NCBI RefSeq assembly: GCF_013372285.1
Contig: NZ_CP054301.1
Span: 3,438,001-3,502,000 of the forward strand
Direction: 5' to 3'
Length of the DNA: 64,000 nt
Origin: Marinomonas primoryensis
Lineage (GTDB): Bacteria > Pseudomonadota > Gammaproteobacteria > Pseudomonadales > Marinomonadaceae
Shown: positions 54,542-64,000 of the stretch, piece after piece
Layout: each line of letters begins with the position of its first letter
How positions within the stretch are numbered: the stretch's first letter is position 1
Translations under genes and position numbers: made by a program
Notes under the pieces: model-generated
Databases searched by the model: none
The model's input: the letters and a program-made list of their open reading frames with translations, nothing else
What the model was told of the DNA's origin: nothing

Positions 54542-54991
54542 GTGTTCGACATTGGATTTTCTGAACTCCTCGTTGTTTTCGTTGTTGCCCTGTTAATTCT
54601 GGGCCCTGAACGCTTGCCCCATGCTGCTAGAACAGCAGGGTTGTGGGTTCGTAAAATTCGTCGCAGTATCAATTCTGTGCAAAGAGAAATCAATGCTCAA
54701 CTTGATCACGAAGAACTGCAGCAAAAAATTGGCGAAACTAACCAGCGCCTGTTAAAAGAAGGGCAAGCAATACAAAACACCATCACTCCCTATCCTGAAG
54801 AACGCAAAATGGAAGTATCTGAACCTGAACCATTAAAGGCATCCGCTGCTGACACAGAAAATCAGGAAAAAGAGAGTGAAGTGCCCGGCGATGACGGTAT
54901 AACCTTATCTGCATCAGATAAATCAGAGTCAATTGAGCCTTCACTATTAGACGATGTTGAGAAAACACCCGAAGCAGCATCTCGTAGCTAG
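54542..54991 (+). CDS. tatB: Sec-independent translocase subunit TatB
   Basis: 149 residues from a GTG at 54542, three bases after tatA. MFDIGFSELLVVFVVALLILGPERLP with the conserved Glu8 identifies TatB; an amphipathic helix follows and a long acidic, low-complexity tail ends the protein. It binds twin-arginine signal peptides with TatC. Confidence 0.96.
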   Translation: MFDIGFSELLVVFVVALLILGPERLPHAARTAGLWVRKIRRSINSVQREINAQLDHEELQQKIGETNQRLLKEGQAIQNTITPYPEERKMEVSEPEPLKASAADTENQEKESEVPGDDGITLSASDKSESIEPSLLDDVEKTPEAASRS

Positions 54992-55055
54992 TAATTATTT
55001 GAATGGGCTTTCTCTAAACTCTTTATTCTAACGACGCGCGGACCTATCGCATATT

Positions 55056-55826
55056 ATGAGTACAAATTCTTCCAATCAAGCTCCACTGGTCGCTCATCTT
55101 ATTGAGTTAAGAAATCGTTTACTTAAAACAGTGCTTGTCATACTGGCTCTTTTTATTGGTTTATACTCATTCGCCAATGATTTGTATTTAATTGTCTCTG
55201 AACCGTTGCGACTGCTACTACCGGTTGGTAGTTCATTAATTGCAACCGAAGTCGCCTCACCTTTTCTAGCCCCACTCAAGTTAACTTTTGCGGTCGCTGT
55301 TTTATTGTCTGTTCCTTACACTCTGTTTCAAGCTTGGTCTTTCATTGCACCCGCTCTGTATAAAAATGAAAAGCGAATTGCCATTCCTTTATTGGTTTCC
55401 AGCATATTTCTTTTTTATGCTGGCGTACTGTTTGCTTATTTCGCTGTGCTACCGCTGATTTTTGGTTTTTTCACCACGGTCGGACCAGGCGAAGTGACTG
55501 TCATGACGGACATTAACAACTACCTAAACTTTGTTCTAAAACTGTTTTTTGCTTTTGGCGTGACGTTTGAAATCCCTGTCGCCACTTATTTGCTCATCAA
55601 AGCTGGCGTAACCACAGTTGCAACGCTTTCTAAAAAACGCCCTTATATATTCCTTGGCTGCTTTGTCGTTGGCATGCTGATAACCCCCCCTGACATATTC
55701 TCTCAAACCCTTCTCGCCATTCCAATGTGGATGCTATTTGAACTTGGGCTCATTGCAGGTCGCACGGTGAAAATCGTAGTTGATGGCAGCGAAGAAAACA
55801 CTGAAAGTAACGATTCCAAAAACTAA
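55056..55826 (+). CDS. tatC: Sec-independent translocase subunit TatC
   Basis: 256 residues with six membrane helices. LVAHLIELRNRLLK at the N-terminus (conserved HLxELRxR), FFTTVGPGEVTVMTDINNYLNF in the periplasmic loop, FGVTFEIPVATYLL and TPPDIFSQTLLAIPMW are Tat hallmarks. It is the signal-peptide receptor. The unit tatABC follows hisE. Confidence 0.98.
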   Translation: MSTNSSNQAPLVAHLIELRNRLLKTVLVILALFIGLYSFANDLYLIVSEPLRLLLPVGSSLIATEVASPFLAPLKLTFAVAVLLSVPYTLFQAWSFIAPALYKNEKRIAIPLLVSSIFLFYAGVLFAYFAVLPLIFGFFTTVGPGEVTVMTDINNYLNFVLKLFFAFGVTFEIPVATYLLIKAGVTTVATLSKKRPYIFLGCFVVGMLITPPDIFSQTLLAIPMWMLFELGLIAGRTVKIVVDGSEENTESNDSKN

Positions 55827-56136
55827 GATCAGTAACATCTCCAATCACTATGAAACTTGTCATAATCATTGTGGATAGTCGTTTAAATACTTTGAACGGC
55901 GTTGATTGGATTTTGATTCCACTTAAATAAGCCTGTACAAATGAAAGTCTCATTAATGGTAAATTGACAGCAAAGTAAAAGACATACTTATCAAGCGTTT
56001 AAAATAGGTAAGTACGGCACTGATAGACGTCGACATCCTAGCGCGTATCACGTTATCCAAAGAGTATCATCACCATCTTTGATTCAAGAATTGGTAGGGC
56101 ATGTAGATGTTCGCTGGTAGAAACATATTGAAGCAA
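55827..56136. other. intergenic region between tatC and the carnitine cluster
   Basis: 310 bases between convergent genes. No convincing terminator hairpin or gene is visible. A reading frame at 55968-56120 stays open for about 50 codons without a start and ends in LIQELVGHVDVRW; it could be a decayed gene fragment or chance. Confidence 0.35.
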
Positions 56137-57069
56137 CTAGCCTGCTAATTTCTTTATCTGTGATTGAACATAGCTGTTGATTTCAGCATAAAACTGCCGC
56201 CCCTCGCTGGTTGATTTAAAACCATGTAAACCGCTATGAACCAAACCTCTAATAACACTTAACTCAGCAGGCACTTTTGCAGCAATCAGCGCTTGTTGAT
56301 AATAACGAGCGTCATCAATCAAAGGGTCATATTCAGCCGCAAACAACATGGTTGGAGGTAAAGAAATATGAGTACTTGCGCTAAGAGGCAGCAACTCTTC
56401 GATTTCTGCATTGCTGTATTCATAAAGTGATACATATTGGCCCCAACAATAATCTATACTGCTTGTGTCTAATAATGGTGCATCCGACATTGCTAAATGT
56501 GACGGTAAAGAACCTATCTTCGATAAGGCTGGATAAAGAAGACATTGAGCATAAGCAGGTGAAATACCTTTGCGTCGACAACGTAATGATAAAGCAGCCA
56601 TTAAATTGCCACCCGCACTATCTCCCATTAATAAAATAGAAGATGAATTATTCATGGATAGGGATCGATAAACTCGCTCAATATCATTTAAGCCTTCAGG
56701 ATACGGCAGCTCTGGCGCTAATGAATAATCTATAGCCGTCACGGTTACACCACAATCATGCGCTAGATGAGCACAAAAACTATCGTGACTGTCCAGTCCG
56801 CCTAAATACCAACCACCGCCATGGGCAAACAGGACTTGCAAATTAAGTACTGGAGCGTCTGGTTGGTAGTGACGAACCTTTACGCCTGCAAGGGTTTGAT
56901 CCTCTACTTGTAAAGCAATGGGACGCGAACTCCCGAAATGGGACGTCATGGCATTATAAGCAAGCCGTTGAGCATCAATTCCTTGATCAACAACGGCTGA
57001 ATGGAAAAATGACAAACTTTCTTTCACAAAACCTGTCATTGATTCACTTAATGGGTATTTCTTGTCCAT
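56137..57069 (-). CDS. HSL-family alpha/beta hydrolase (candidate short-chain acylcarnitine esterase)
   Basis: 310 residues from the ATG at 57069 (a GTG at 57084 is also possible). The oxyanion motif HGGGW is at 83-87, nucleophile Ser151 in GDSAGGN, the acidic residue in EYDPLIDD, and the histidine in GLVHSGLHG. It belongs to the hormone-sensitive-lipase group. Its place at the end of a carnitine cluster parallels the esterase next to the Pseudomonas cdh genes that hydrolyses short-chain acylcarnitines; that role is inferred here. Confidence 0.88.
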   Translation of the reverse strand: MDKKYPLSESMTGFVKESLSFFHSAVVDQGIDAQRLAYNAMTSHFGSSRPIALQVEDQTLAGVKVRHYQPDAPVLNLQVLFAHGGGWYLGGLDSHDSFCAHLAHDCGVTVTAIDYSLAPELPYPEGLNDIERVYRSLSMNNSSSILLMGDSAGGNLMAALSLRCRRKGISPAYAQCLLYPALSKIGSLPSHLAMSDAPLLDTSSIDYCWGQYVSLYEYSNAEIEELLPLSASTHISLPPTMLFAAEYDPLIDDARYYQQALIAAKVPAELSVIRGLVHSGLHGFKSTSEGRQFYAEINSYVQSQIKKLAG

Positions 57070-57112
57070 TTTAGTATTTAACACCTTGGTCTAACGTTAA
57101 GTAGGGTCGCTT

Positions 57113-58120
57113 TTAGGGTAACCAAGTATCTACAATCGCTGAATTGTTTTTAACCCACTCTTCAGCCATTTCATCAGGGTATTCTCCTTCGCTGGCAATT
57201 TTGAATATCCATTGACTCACATAAGACGCATCCAAGGCCACATTACTTAAAAACGCAGCGATTTCTGGCGCTCTTTTTTCTAGCGATGCGGAATAACCTA
57301 TGTAGATTTCTGTGTTTGGAACTCCGCACTTAATTTCGCTGTCTTGTAACCAGTTTTCTGTATCAGAAAACTTATAACAGCCATCAGGGTTGTAATCTTT
57401 ATGTAGTTTTTTACTGTCTCCGGCGTAGCCAGTAAATGCAGGCTCCTCAAGCTTACGAAGGTCATAGGTAAAATGAATCCATTCTGGTGTCCAGTAATAA
57501 AACAAGATACCTTCTTTCTTACGATAAGCGGTCTTAAGCTGAGCTTTAATAATGGAGTCCGACACGATAATAGGTTCAAAATACTTATCAAACCCATAGC
57601 TTTTAGCTTTTATTTGATTGATTTTCACTCCTGTCCAACCCGGCGCACCAGGCCAGTATTCACCTAGCCCGTCGCCATCAGCATCAAACAATTTAGCAAT
57701 CTCTGGTTTCGCCAAGTCATAAACAGACTTCACACCGTACTCATCTTGGATATAGCCTGGAATGTAAAAACCATCGGTTCCTAAATAAGGAGTTTTGTTA
57801 GCTCGAACGCTTTCTTTACCGCCTTTTGCGATAAACTTCGCCCAGGGTTCCGTTTGAGAAGATGTCCAAATATCTGGATGAACATCAATACTGCCTTTGC
57901 CTTTATCCATAGCTGACCATATAGCCGCCTGATCAGCAGACATGATTTCAACATCCACATTGAAATTCTTTTCCATGACAACCTTCAATACGTTCTCAAT
58001 AGCAAGAGAAGCGTCCCAGCTTACTTCACCAATAACGATCGTCTCTTTAGCGCTTACGCCTTGGGATATACTTACCCCCACAGCGGTAGTTAACCCAAAT
58101 ATTGCTAGTGCTTTCTTCAT
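57113..58120 (-). CDS. periplasmic quaternary-amine-binding protein of ABC transporter (CaiX/OpuAC type)
   Basis: 335 residues from the ATG at 58120, supported by AGAGGAA upstream. A signal peptide (AIFGLTTAVGVSISQGVSA) ends near residue 24. VIGEVSWDASLAIENVLKVV and YYWTPEWIHFTYDL (aromatic residues for cation binding) are typical of OpuAC-like carnitine/choline binders. It captures carnitine or related betaines for the permease and ATPase upstream. Confidence 0.92.
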   Translation of the reverse strand: MKKALAIFGLTTAVGVSISQGVSAKETIVIGEVSWDASLAIENVLKVVMEKNFNVDVEIMSADQAAIWSAMDKGKGSIDVHPDIWTSSQTEPWAKFIAKGGKESVRANKTPYLGTDGFYIPGYIQDEYGVKSVYDLAKPEIAKLFDADGDGLGEYWPGAPGWTGVKINQIKAKSYGFDKYFEPIIVSDSIIKAQLKTAYRKKEGILFYYWTPEWIHFTYDLRKLEEPAFTGYAGDSKKLHKDYNPDGCYKFSDTENWLQDSEIKCGVPNTEIYIGYSASLEKRAPEIAAFLSNVALDASYVSQWIFKIASEGEYPDEMAEEWVKNNSAIVDTWLP

Positions 58121-58224
58121 TGGTATTTCCTCTTTATTTTTCATTAACAATCCAAGTAAAAGCAATTATTTATCAAACTCAATAAATGCTCCTAGACCAA
58201 AATTATGTTTATTCTATTAAGAAA

Positions 58225-59595
58225 TTATGCTTTTCGATGATGCCCTTGGATAATTTTGTCCAGAATCATCGCGCACAATACAATCGCAAGACCCGCCAGC
58301 AGACCTTTACCTGCATCAAGATGCTGCAAAGAAGACAAAACATCGTACCCAAGTCCTCCCGCGCCAATCAACGCAGCTACCACCACCATAGACAAACTCA
58401 TCATGATGCTTTGGTTGATCCCCGCCATAATAGACGGCATCGCCAACGGCAATTGCGCCTTAAACAAGACCTGATTCGGGCTCGCCCCAAATGCCAACAT
58501 CGCTTCAATGACCGATGGACTCACTTGCTGAATGCCTAACGCGGTTAATCGGATCATCGGCGGCATAGCAAATACTACTGTCGCTAATACCGCAGGCGGT
58601 TTGCCGACTGAAAAGAACGCAATGGCAGGAATCAGATAAACAAAACTCGGCATGGTCTGCATCACATCCAAGATGGGATTTAGAATTCTGTTAAAACGAG
58701 GGTTTTTGGCGGCAAGAATGCCCAAAGGCGCACCAATGAGTAAGCAGATAAACACCGAAGCACCGACCAACGCCATGGTGCTCATTGATTTATCCCAGAA
58801 GCCAAATGCCCCTAGATACGTCAAGGCAGCAGCAGTAAACGCCACCACTTTCCAACCTGCCATTTTCCATGACAATAAAAGTAATAGCAGCGCCATCACA
58901 GGCCAAGGCGTACCAATAAACAACAGCTCAAGAAAATCGAGCATGCCGCGAATAGCCCAAGTAATCGAATCAAAAACATCTTCAAACGAAATCGTTAACC
59001 ATTCAACAAAAGCATCGATACTATTTGCTGTGGTCGAAGCGATTTTACGGCTGGTTGGAAAGGTGTCTAAGGCATCGATAACTTGTGCTGCACTAAACTT
59101 ATAAACCGTTAAAGGGTAAATGGCAGCGATCAGTGCTACGCCTTTCATTATTCTATTGCTGCTAGTACCTTTTAATAAGTCGTTATTAATTCGCCATTTA
59201 TTGTAGAAATTGTAATACAAACTGTTTGCGACGCTGCCGCCAATCAATCGACCAACAACAAGGACACCAAGACCGACTGCAACACTAGCCTCAGGGTAAG
59301 CGTCTGCACTCCAAAGGCTTCTGGCAATCGAAATACAGCCCAGTATATCGGTCACTAATAAGGCCCAAAATAAAAACCAGACGTTACGACTCGCTGCCCA
59401 CAAAGGTCCAGCCATCGCCGCCGCTAGATTAAGTTTGTATTTCTTACCTTGGATAATTTCATTAAACGACTGCAAATAGTATTCTATTGAACTGCCCAGA
59501 AATCGCTTTAAACCATCAATTTCTTTCTTACTTAAGGGCGGATTATTGCCTTCTTTAGCATTCGTCATTGTTTCTTGCTTAGCAGAATCACTCAT
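58225..59595 (-). CDS. quaternary-amine ABC transporter permease (ProW-like)
   Basis: 456 residues from the ATG at 59595 (GGAGAG upstream). The C-terminal half holds the permease domain with the EAA-loop region IEAMLAFGASPNQVLFKAQLPLAMPSI. The N-terminal half is an extra region with several hydrophobic stretches and is longer than in E. coli ProW. It overlaps the ATPase gene by 8 bases (ATGAGTGA). Confidence 0.92.
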   Translation of the reverse strand: MSDSAKQETMTNAKEGNNPPLSKKEIDGLKRFLGSSIEYYLQSFNEIIQGKKYKLNLAAAMAGPLWAASRNVWFLFWALLVTDILGCISIARSLWSADAYPEASVAVGLGVLVVGRLIGGSVANSLYYNFYNKWRINNDLLKGTSSNRIMKGVALIAAIYPLTVYKFSAAQVIDALDTFPTSRKIASTTANSIDAFVEWLTISFEDVFDSITWAIRGMLDFLELLFIGTPWPVMALLLLLLSWKMAGWKVVAFTAAALTYLGAFGFWDKSMSTMALVGASVFICLLIGAPLGILAAKNPRFNRILNPILDVMQTMPSFVYLIPAIAFFSVGKPPAVLATVVFAMPPMIRLTALGIQQVSPSVIEAMLAFGASPNQVLFKAQLPLAMPSIMAGINQSIMMSLSMVVVAALIGAGGLGYDVLSSLQHLDAGKGLLAGLAIVLCAMILDKIIQGHHRKA

Positions 59596-60655
59596 TTGCA
59601 TCTCTCCCTTGTATGCCACGCAATAATTGACGTTTGGTAATCACGCCAACTTCTTTATCTTGTTTTAAGACAAGGATAGGATTTTCATGATCAATGGCTA
59701 AATTAATCAGCTCATCAAGATCCGCATCGTGTGGCGCTCTTGGGCAGAGGTTCTGATCCAAGGTGTTCTCTTTCAAATAATCTTCAATTGGGCGCATTAT
59801 CGATTGGGCAGACACCAATTTTAAACGCGAGATGTCTTTTACAAATTCCGCCACATAATCATTGGCAGGCGCCGTGATGATTTGCTCCGGTGTGCCTATT
59901 TGTACAATTTCGCCATCTTTCATAATTGCGATACGATTACCAATACGAATGGCTTCGTCTAAATCGTGCGTAATGAATATGGTGGTTTTGTTCATCTTTC
60001 TGGCGAGTTCTAGAAACTGGTCTTGTAACTGGCGTCGAATCAAAGGATCCAATGCGCTAAAAGGCTCATCCATTAAAAGAATAGAAGGATCTGCCGCCAT
60101 AGCACGAGCGAGGCCAACTCGCTGCTGCATGCCACCAGATAACTCAGATGGCATACGATCTTCCCATCCATCGAGTTGAACTAATTCCAGTTTTTTTTGC
60201 GCTATATTCAGTCGGTGCGATTCATCTACATGGCGTAATTCAAGTCCTAATGCCACATTCTCTCGTACGGTACGATGGGGTAATAACGCCGTATGTTGAA
60301 ATACCATGCCAATTTTCTCAGCACGAATTTTACGTAATTGCTTCGCGTCTAATGCATTGATATCTTCATTTTCAATCAGTATATCACCTGCCGTGGGCTC
60401 AATGAGACGATTGATATGGCGTACCAGTGTGGATTTACCACTCCCTGATAACCCCATGATGCAAAATATCTCCCCTTCTAACGCTTGAAAACTCGCGTTT
60501 GCCACAGCAACGACACAATCGTACTCTTCGTGCACTTGATCTTTGGTTAGTCCTTTGGTTTTTACGGCATGCAGAGCTTCAACCGATCGATCACCAAATA
60601 TTTTCCATACATTTCTGCATTCTATTGCAGGTTGTTCTCTTTTGTTTTCTAACAT
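59588..60655 (-). CDS. quaternary-amine ABC transporter ATPase with CBS region (ProV-like)
   Basis: 355 residues. Walker A GLSGSGKST (68-76), Q-loop FQHTALLPH, signature LSGGMQQRVGLARA and Walker B ILLMDEPFSALD are all intact, followed by the H-loop THDLDEA. The C-terminal 90 residues resemble a shortened CBS region (NPILVLKQDKEVGVITKRQLLRG). It drives uptake of carnitine/betaine. Confidence 0.95.
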   Translation of the reverse strand: MLENKREQPAIECRNVWKIFGDRSVEALHAVKTKGLTKDQVHEEYDCVVAVANASFQALEGEIFCIMGLSGSGKSTLVRHINRLIEPTAGDILIENEDINALDAKQLRKIRAEKIGMVFQHTALLPHRTVRENVALGLELRHVDESHRLNIAQKKLELVQLDGWEDRMPSELSGGMQQRVGLARAMAADPSILLMDEPFSALDPLIRRQLQDQFLELARKMNKTTIFITHDLDEAIRIGNRIAIMKDGEIVQIGTPEQIITAPANDYVAEFVKDISRLKLVSAQSIMRPIEDYLKENTLDQNLCPRAPHDADLDELINLAIDHENPILVLKQDKEVGVITKRQLLRGIQGRDANE

Positions 60656-60801
60656 CTAACTTCGCCCACCTAGTTTGAGTTGATGGTGCTCTACAAACAC
60701 CAAATCTTTATTATGAGGGTTTTTATTAGTGATCCTCTGCTAACAATTAGGTAGAAACTAGCCTACTTTTAATTCCCATATGCTAGCTTCATAATCAATC
60801 A

Positions 60802-61770
60802 TTAACGTCTAATGCCTTTTTCTTGACGGTATTCATCCAACGTCTGCATGATGCGAATCAAGCAATCATCTCGCTCTTGAATTAACTCATTGATCGATGC
60901 GCCGTTGGCTTGGGTTAAACACCCTGCCACCATGTCATCTTTCAATTCTTGCGTTAATTTGGGTGCTTTTAATCGCGTCCAAGGTGCTTCTAGCGACTCT
61001 TCAAAATGATCTAATAAATGCGCCATACCGCCTTGACCACCGCCAAGATGGTAAGTCAGACAATGTCCCATAATCGCCCAACGTAAACCGGGGCCATAGG
61101 CAATGGCTTTGTCGATATCCTCAACTGAACACTCTTTATTCTTGACCATATGCAAGGCTTCGCGCCATAGGGCTTCTTGAAGGCGATTACCGATAAAACC
61201 TGGCAACTCTTTATCCATTTTGGCAACTTGCTTTTCTATTGCTTCATAGAAAGCGGCTGTCCAATCAACCACGTCTTGACTGGTTCTTTCACCGCCACAG
61301 ACCTCACAAAAAGGCATTAGATAAGGTGGATTAAAAGGATGACCAACCACAAAACGATCTGGCTGTTCTTTTAAATCTACAGCCATCTCTGTCATAGGGA
61401 ATCCTGATGTACTGGAAATAATCACCACATCAGGCGGTGTAATTCGATCCAACTCAGCAAACAAGGTTTGTTTAGCATCCAACCGTTCTGGCGTACTTTC
61501 TTGGATCACCTCTACGCAGGAAACCATGTCTTCTAGCGAATCCACAAAGCGTAAATTCTGCTTGCTCGCGCCTTCTCGTAAACCGAGTTTTTCAATGGTT
61601 GGCCAAACATGCTCAACCATTGCTAACAGCTTTTCGGCGGAATTAGGACCTGGGTCATAAGCAACCACTTCCATTCCCATTCGCAGGTAATGCAGAGCCC
61701 AAGCTCCGCCGATTACACCAGTACCAATAACGCCTACTTTTTTTACTTCACTTGGATTTGGGCGAGCCAT
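60802..61770 (-). CDS. cdhA: L-carnitine dehydrogenase
   Basis: 322 residues of the 3-hydroxyacyl-CoA dehydrogenase fold. The NAD motif GVIGTGVIGGAWA (14-26), ESTPERLD, SSTSGFPMTEM, VGHPFNPPYLMP and GFIGNRLQEALWRE match carnitine 3-dehydrogenases. It oxidises L-carnitine to 3-dehydrocarnitine. It is the stand-alone form; there is no fused C-terminal thioesterase domain as in some species. Confidence 0.93.
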   Translation of the reverse strand: MARPNPSEVKKVGVIGTGVIGGAWALHYLRMGMEVVAYDPGPNSAEKLLAMVEHVWPTIEKLGLREGASKQNLRFVDSLEDMVSCVEVIQESTPERLDAKQTLFAELDRITPPDVVIISSTSGFPMTEMAVDLKEQPDRFVVGHPFNPPYLMPFCEVCGGERTSQDVVDWTAAFYEAIEKQVAKMDKELPGFIGNRLQEALWREALHMVKNKECSVEDIDKAIAYGPGLRWAIMGHCLTYHLGGGQGGMAHLLDHFEESLEAPWTRLKAPKLTQELKDDMVAGCLTQANGASINELIQERDDCLIRIMQTLDEYRQEKGIRR

Positions 61771-61812
61771 ATTTTATTCTCCAATATGCTAATCAGCTAT
61801 TAATTTCAAAAA

Positions 61813-62703
61813 CTATTGAGTTCCACGCAGACGCAATTTTTGGCGTGCTTCTGACGGACTTAAAATACGTGCCCCCATGTTTTCGATAATATTTACAGAA
61901 CGCTCTACTAGCTGACCATTCGTCGCTAACACACCCTTTTCAAGGTACAAGTTATCTTCCAGCCCAACACGCACATGACCACCCAATAACGCAGATTGAG
62001 CAACCCACGGCAATTGATTACGACCTAACGCAAAAGCAGTCCAACTCGTGTTAGCAGGAAGCATGTCTACCATGCCTTTAAGAATTCCCAAGTTAGGTGG
62101 CGCGCCCCAAGGAATGCCCTGACAAAGTTGGAACATAGCATTATCGTCTAACAAACCTTCTTTCATCATTTGTAAAGCGAACCAAAGATTACCTGTATCA
62201 AAAATCTCTAGCTCAACGGTCACGCCTAATTCTTTAATACGAGCAGCAGCCAACCGAAGCATGTCAGGCGTCGATACATACACCAGATTGTTATCACCAA
62301 AATTCAAAGAGCCACAATCCAAGGTACAAATTTCAGGCTTAAGTTGTTCGATATGAATCAAACGCTCCAATCCGCCGACTAAGTCCGTTTCTGGGCAAAA
62401 AGCGGTTGGATTTTCTTCTGGGCCAATATAAAGATCGCCGCCCATACCCGCGGTTAAATTAATAATGATGTCGCAGTCGGATGCACGTAATCGTTCACAC
62501 ACTTCAGCATACAGATCGACACGTCTGGAGCCTTGAGTCGTTTCAGGGTCACGTACATGAATATGGGCAATAGCTGCGCCGGCATGCCATGCCTCTACCA
62601 CTGAGTTGGCAATTTGTTCTGGGGTAATTGGAACATGTGAACTACGGCGTGCAGTATCCGCGGCTCCATTTATTGCACAGGTAATAATGACATCTTGATT
62701 CAT
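61813..62703 (-). CDS. cdhC: beta-keto acid cleavage enzyme (3-dehydrocarnitine:acetyl-CoA type, CdhC-like)
   Basis: 296 residues from the ATG at 62703. [13 protein letters not shown], the zinc-ligand pair in AHIHVRDPE (H47, H49) and NLTAGMGG identify the BKACE (DUF849) family. With cdhA next to it, the expected reaction is 3-dehydrocarnitine plus acetyl-CoA to betainyl-CoA and acetoacetate. The spacing to cdhA is 42 bases, so they are cotranscribed. Confidence 0.93.
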   Translation of the reverse strand: MNQDVIITCAINGAADTARRSSHVPITPEQIANSVVEAWHAGAAIAHIHVRDPETTQGSRRVDLYAEVCERLRASDCDIIINLTAGMGGDLYIGPEENPTAFCPETDLVGGLERLIHIEQLKPEICTLDCGSLNFGDNNLVYVSTPDMLRLAAARIKELGVTVELEIFDTGNLWFALQMMKEGLLDDNAMFQLCQGIPWGAPPNLGILKGMVDMLPANTSWTAFALGRNQLPWVAQSALLGGHVRVGLEDNLYLEKGVLATNGQLVERSVNIIENMGARILSPSEARQKLRLRGTQ

Positions 62704-62943
62704 ACTTTCGATCTTCAAATAGGTTAATCGGATACTGGGGAAAGATTAAAATTTGCCCATCGGTTATTTAGAGCTGTAAACGTTACTCTAAAAAATCTTT
62801 GATTTTTGCCTAAAATCGATTGTTTTTAGCCTAAAAAGTCATTATTCATTCGCTTGTCGCGATTAGATAAACTGTCGAAAATAGTAGTTTTCCTAGAAAT
62901 GTCAGGTGGGGAATAAAAAAACACTAATTGCAGGAAAGGAACC

Positions 62944-63900
62944 CTAGCGTTCTTGGCTTGGTTTCTTGGAGAACAACTGCTGATAACTACGTGTAAAATG
63001 AGACAAAGAAGCAAAGCCACAGGCCATAGAAATAGCCGTCACACTGTCTAACGTTTGCTGAAGCATCCAACGGGCTTTTTCTAAGCGAAGCTGTCGATAA
63101 AACGCCTTAGGTGTCTGCTGTAGATGTCGCTTAAATAAACGCTCTAATTCACGATCTGAAATACCGATATATTCTACCAGATCACTAATTAATAACGGTT
63201 CTTCGATATTTTTTTCCATCAATTGTATGGCTTCAATTAGATTAGCATTACGACTATCCAACCTAATTTGTAATGAACGACGCTGAGGCTCTGTATGAGC
63301 GCGCTGTTGAGTGTATACCAACTCGTCAGCTACGCTCGTTGCTAATTCGCTACCATGCTGTTCACTGACTAGATGCAGCATCATATCCAATCCGGAAAGC
63401 GCGCCAGGGCATGAAAAACGCTTTCTATCTATGACCAATAACTCTTGTGCAAAATTCACATTAGGAAAGCTATCAACCGTACTTGCGTAGTTCTCCCAAT
63501 GGGTTGTGGCTCGGTAGCCATCTAAAACACCTGCCGAGGCGACAATAAAAGCCCCGGTATCTTGACACCCAATTTCGGCACCATAGTGACTTTGCCGGCG
63601 AATAAAAGCCAACAAGCCTGGCGTTAGCTCTGCCTGTGGGTGCGTACCAGAACAAATCACCAACATTTCACATTTATCGACTTCATTAATACTGGAATTG
63701 CATTTAATTTCGATCTCATCACTACTGCAAATCATTCCGCCAAACTCTGATAACAAATACCATTCGTAAAGCATGTCATTACTGGTGCGGTTTGCATGTC
63801 GAAGGGGGGCTAACATAGACGTCAGTCCAAAAAGAGAGAAACCGGGCACTAACAAAAAATAAATTTTTTGAGGTCCATTTTTAAATGAATCACCAAACAC
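62944..63900 (-). CDS. cdhR: GlxA-family AraC-type regulator (CdhR-like)
   Basis: 318 residues from a GTG at 63900, with AGAGGTG eight bases upstream. A DJ-1/PfpI-like N-terminal domain (IYFLLVPGFSLFGLTSMLAPLRHAN) is followed by an AraC/XylS double helix-turn-helix (about 215-315; ISDRELERLFKRHL and SMACGFASLSHFTRSY). In Pseudomonas CdhR activates carnitine catabolism genes in response to carnitine. Here it lies upstream of cdhC on the same strand with a 240-base gap. Confidence 0.92.
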   Translation of the reverse strand: MFGDSFKNGPQKIYFLLVPGFSLFGLTSMLAPLRHANRTSNDMLYEWYLLSEFGGMICSSDEIEIKCNSSINEVDKCEMLVICSGTHPQAELTPGLLAFIRRQSHYGAEIGCQDTGAFIVASAGVLDGYRATTHWENYASTVDSFPNVNFAQELLVIDRKRFSCPGALSGLDMMLHLVSEQHGSELATSVADELVYTQQRAHTEPQRRSLQIRLDSRNANLIEAIQLMEKNIEEPLLISDLVEYIGISDRELERLFKRHLQQTPKAFYRQLRLEKARWMLQQTLDSVTAISMACGFASLSHFTRSYQQLFSKKPSQER

Positions 63901-64000
63901 GATTTTTTCACCTCTACAATAGAAAAATGCAATTGAAAATCATCATTAAATATTCGAATTTAAGCAATTTTGATTTTATTTTTTGTCTAATATTGACGTA

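Noticed and set aside
55750..55953. 67-codon minus-strand frame after tatC
   Set aside because: Overlaps the tatC end and has no start signal or recognisable domain.
55968..56120. Open frame ending LIQELVGHVDVRW, reminiscent of a tyrosine recombinase tail
   Set aside because: No start, only about 50 codons, and no catalytic Arg-His-Arg-Tyr set; the similarity is too short to claim.
1..64000. tRNA or rRNA genes
   Set aside because: No cloverleaf with a GTTCGANTC-like arm or rRNA segment was noticed in the intergenic regions; a covariance-model scan would be the decisive check.

Overview
The window looks like a chromosomal segment of a marine gammaproteobacterium close to Oceanospirillales/Pseudomonadales, plausibly Marinomonas-like. 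This is inferred from gene content and gene order (hisB-hisH-hisF near mutY/asmA, ubiE-ubiB-hisE-tatABC, engB/dsbA/GGDEF, a Pseudomonas-type carnitine cluster). No rRNA, tRNA or CRISPR was recognised.

Region 1 (1-21371, all minus strand) is a surface polysaccharide locus read leftward from a MarR-type EPS regulator. It begins with nucleotide-sugar genes (a TviB/WbpO-type dehydrogenase, WbpB, WbpD, WbpE), which together with a WecB/WbpI-like epimerase could make a 2,3-diacetamido uronic acid. It continues through six or more glycosyltransferases, a PIG-L deacetylase, an LpxD-like acyltransferase, an ATPase-less ABC-type membrane protein and a gene of unknown family. It ends with a GtrA/GtrB-like decoration module, a PglC-type initiating transferase and a PglD-type acetyltransferase cut by the left edge. 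The first 17 kb are strikingly AT-rich.

Region 2 (21.6-34.5 kb) holds a beta-CASP metallo-hydrolase, glmS, glmU, a PPOX flavoprotein, a LysR/azoR pair, tex and an H-NS-like gene. It also holds two REP-associated tyrosine transposases (RAYTs), each surrounded by its own REP sequence type. A 183-bp noncoding segment with Tn7-like inverted ends lies exactly 25 bases beyond the glmS stop codon, the classical attTn7 position.

Region 3 (34.5-56 kb) is mostly housekeeping: trmB, a DUF423 gene, a WD40 lipoprotein, rsd, dsbB, a fliL-like gene, yggX, chrA, mutY, asmA, hisBHF, gshA, engB, dsbA, a diguanylate cyclase, ubiE, ubiB, hisE and tatABC. Relative to the Pseudomonas order, hisA, hisI and ubiJ are missing from their usual places. 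A composite GC-rich hairpin cassette occurs twice in opposite orientation, bracketing chrA-mutY-asmA.

Region 4 (56.1-63.9 kb, all minus) is a carnitine uptake and catabolism cluster: a GlxA/CdhR-type AraC regulator, a beta-keto acid cleavage enzyme, L-carnitine dehydrogenase, a three-part quaternary-amine ABC transporter and an HSL-type esterase. No betainyl-CoA thioesterase gene is visible.
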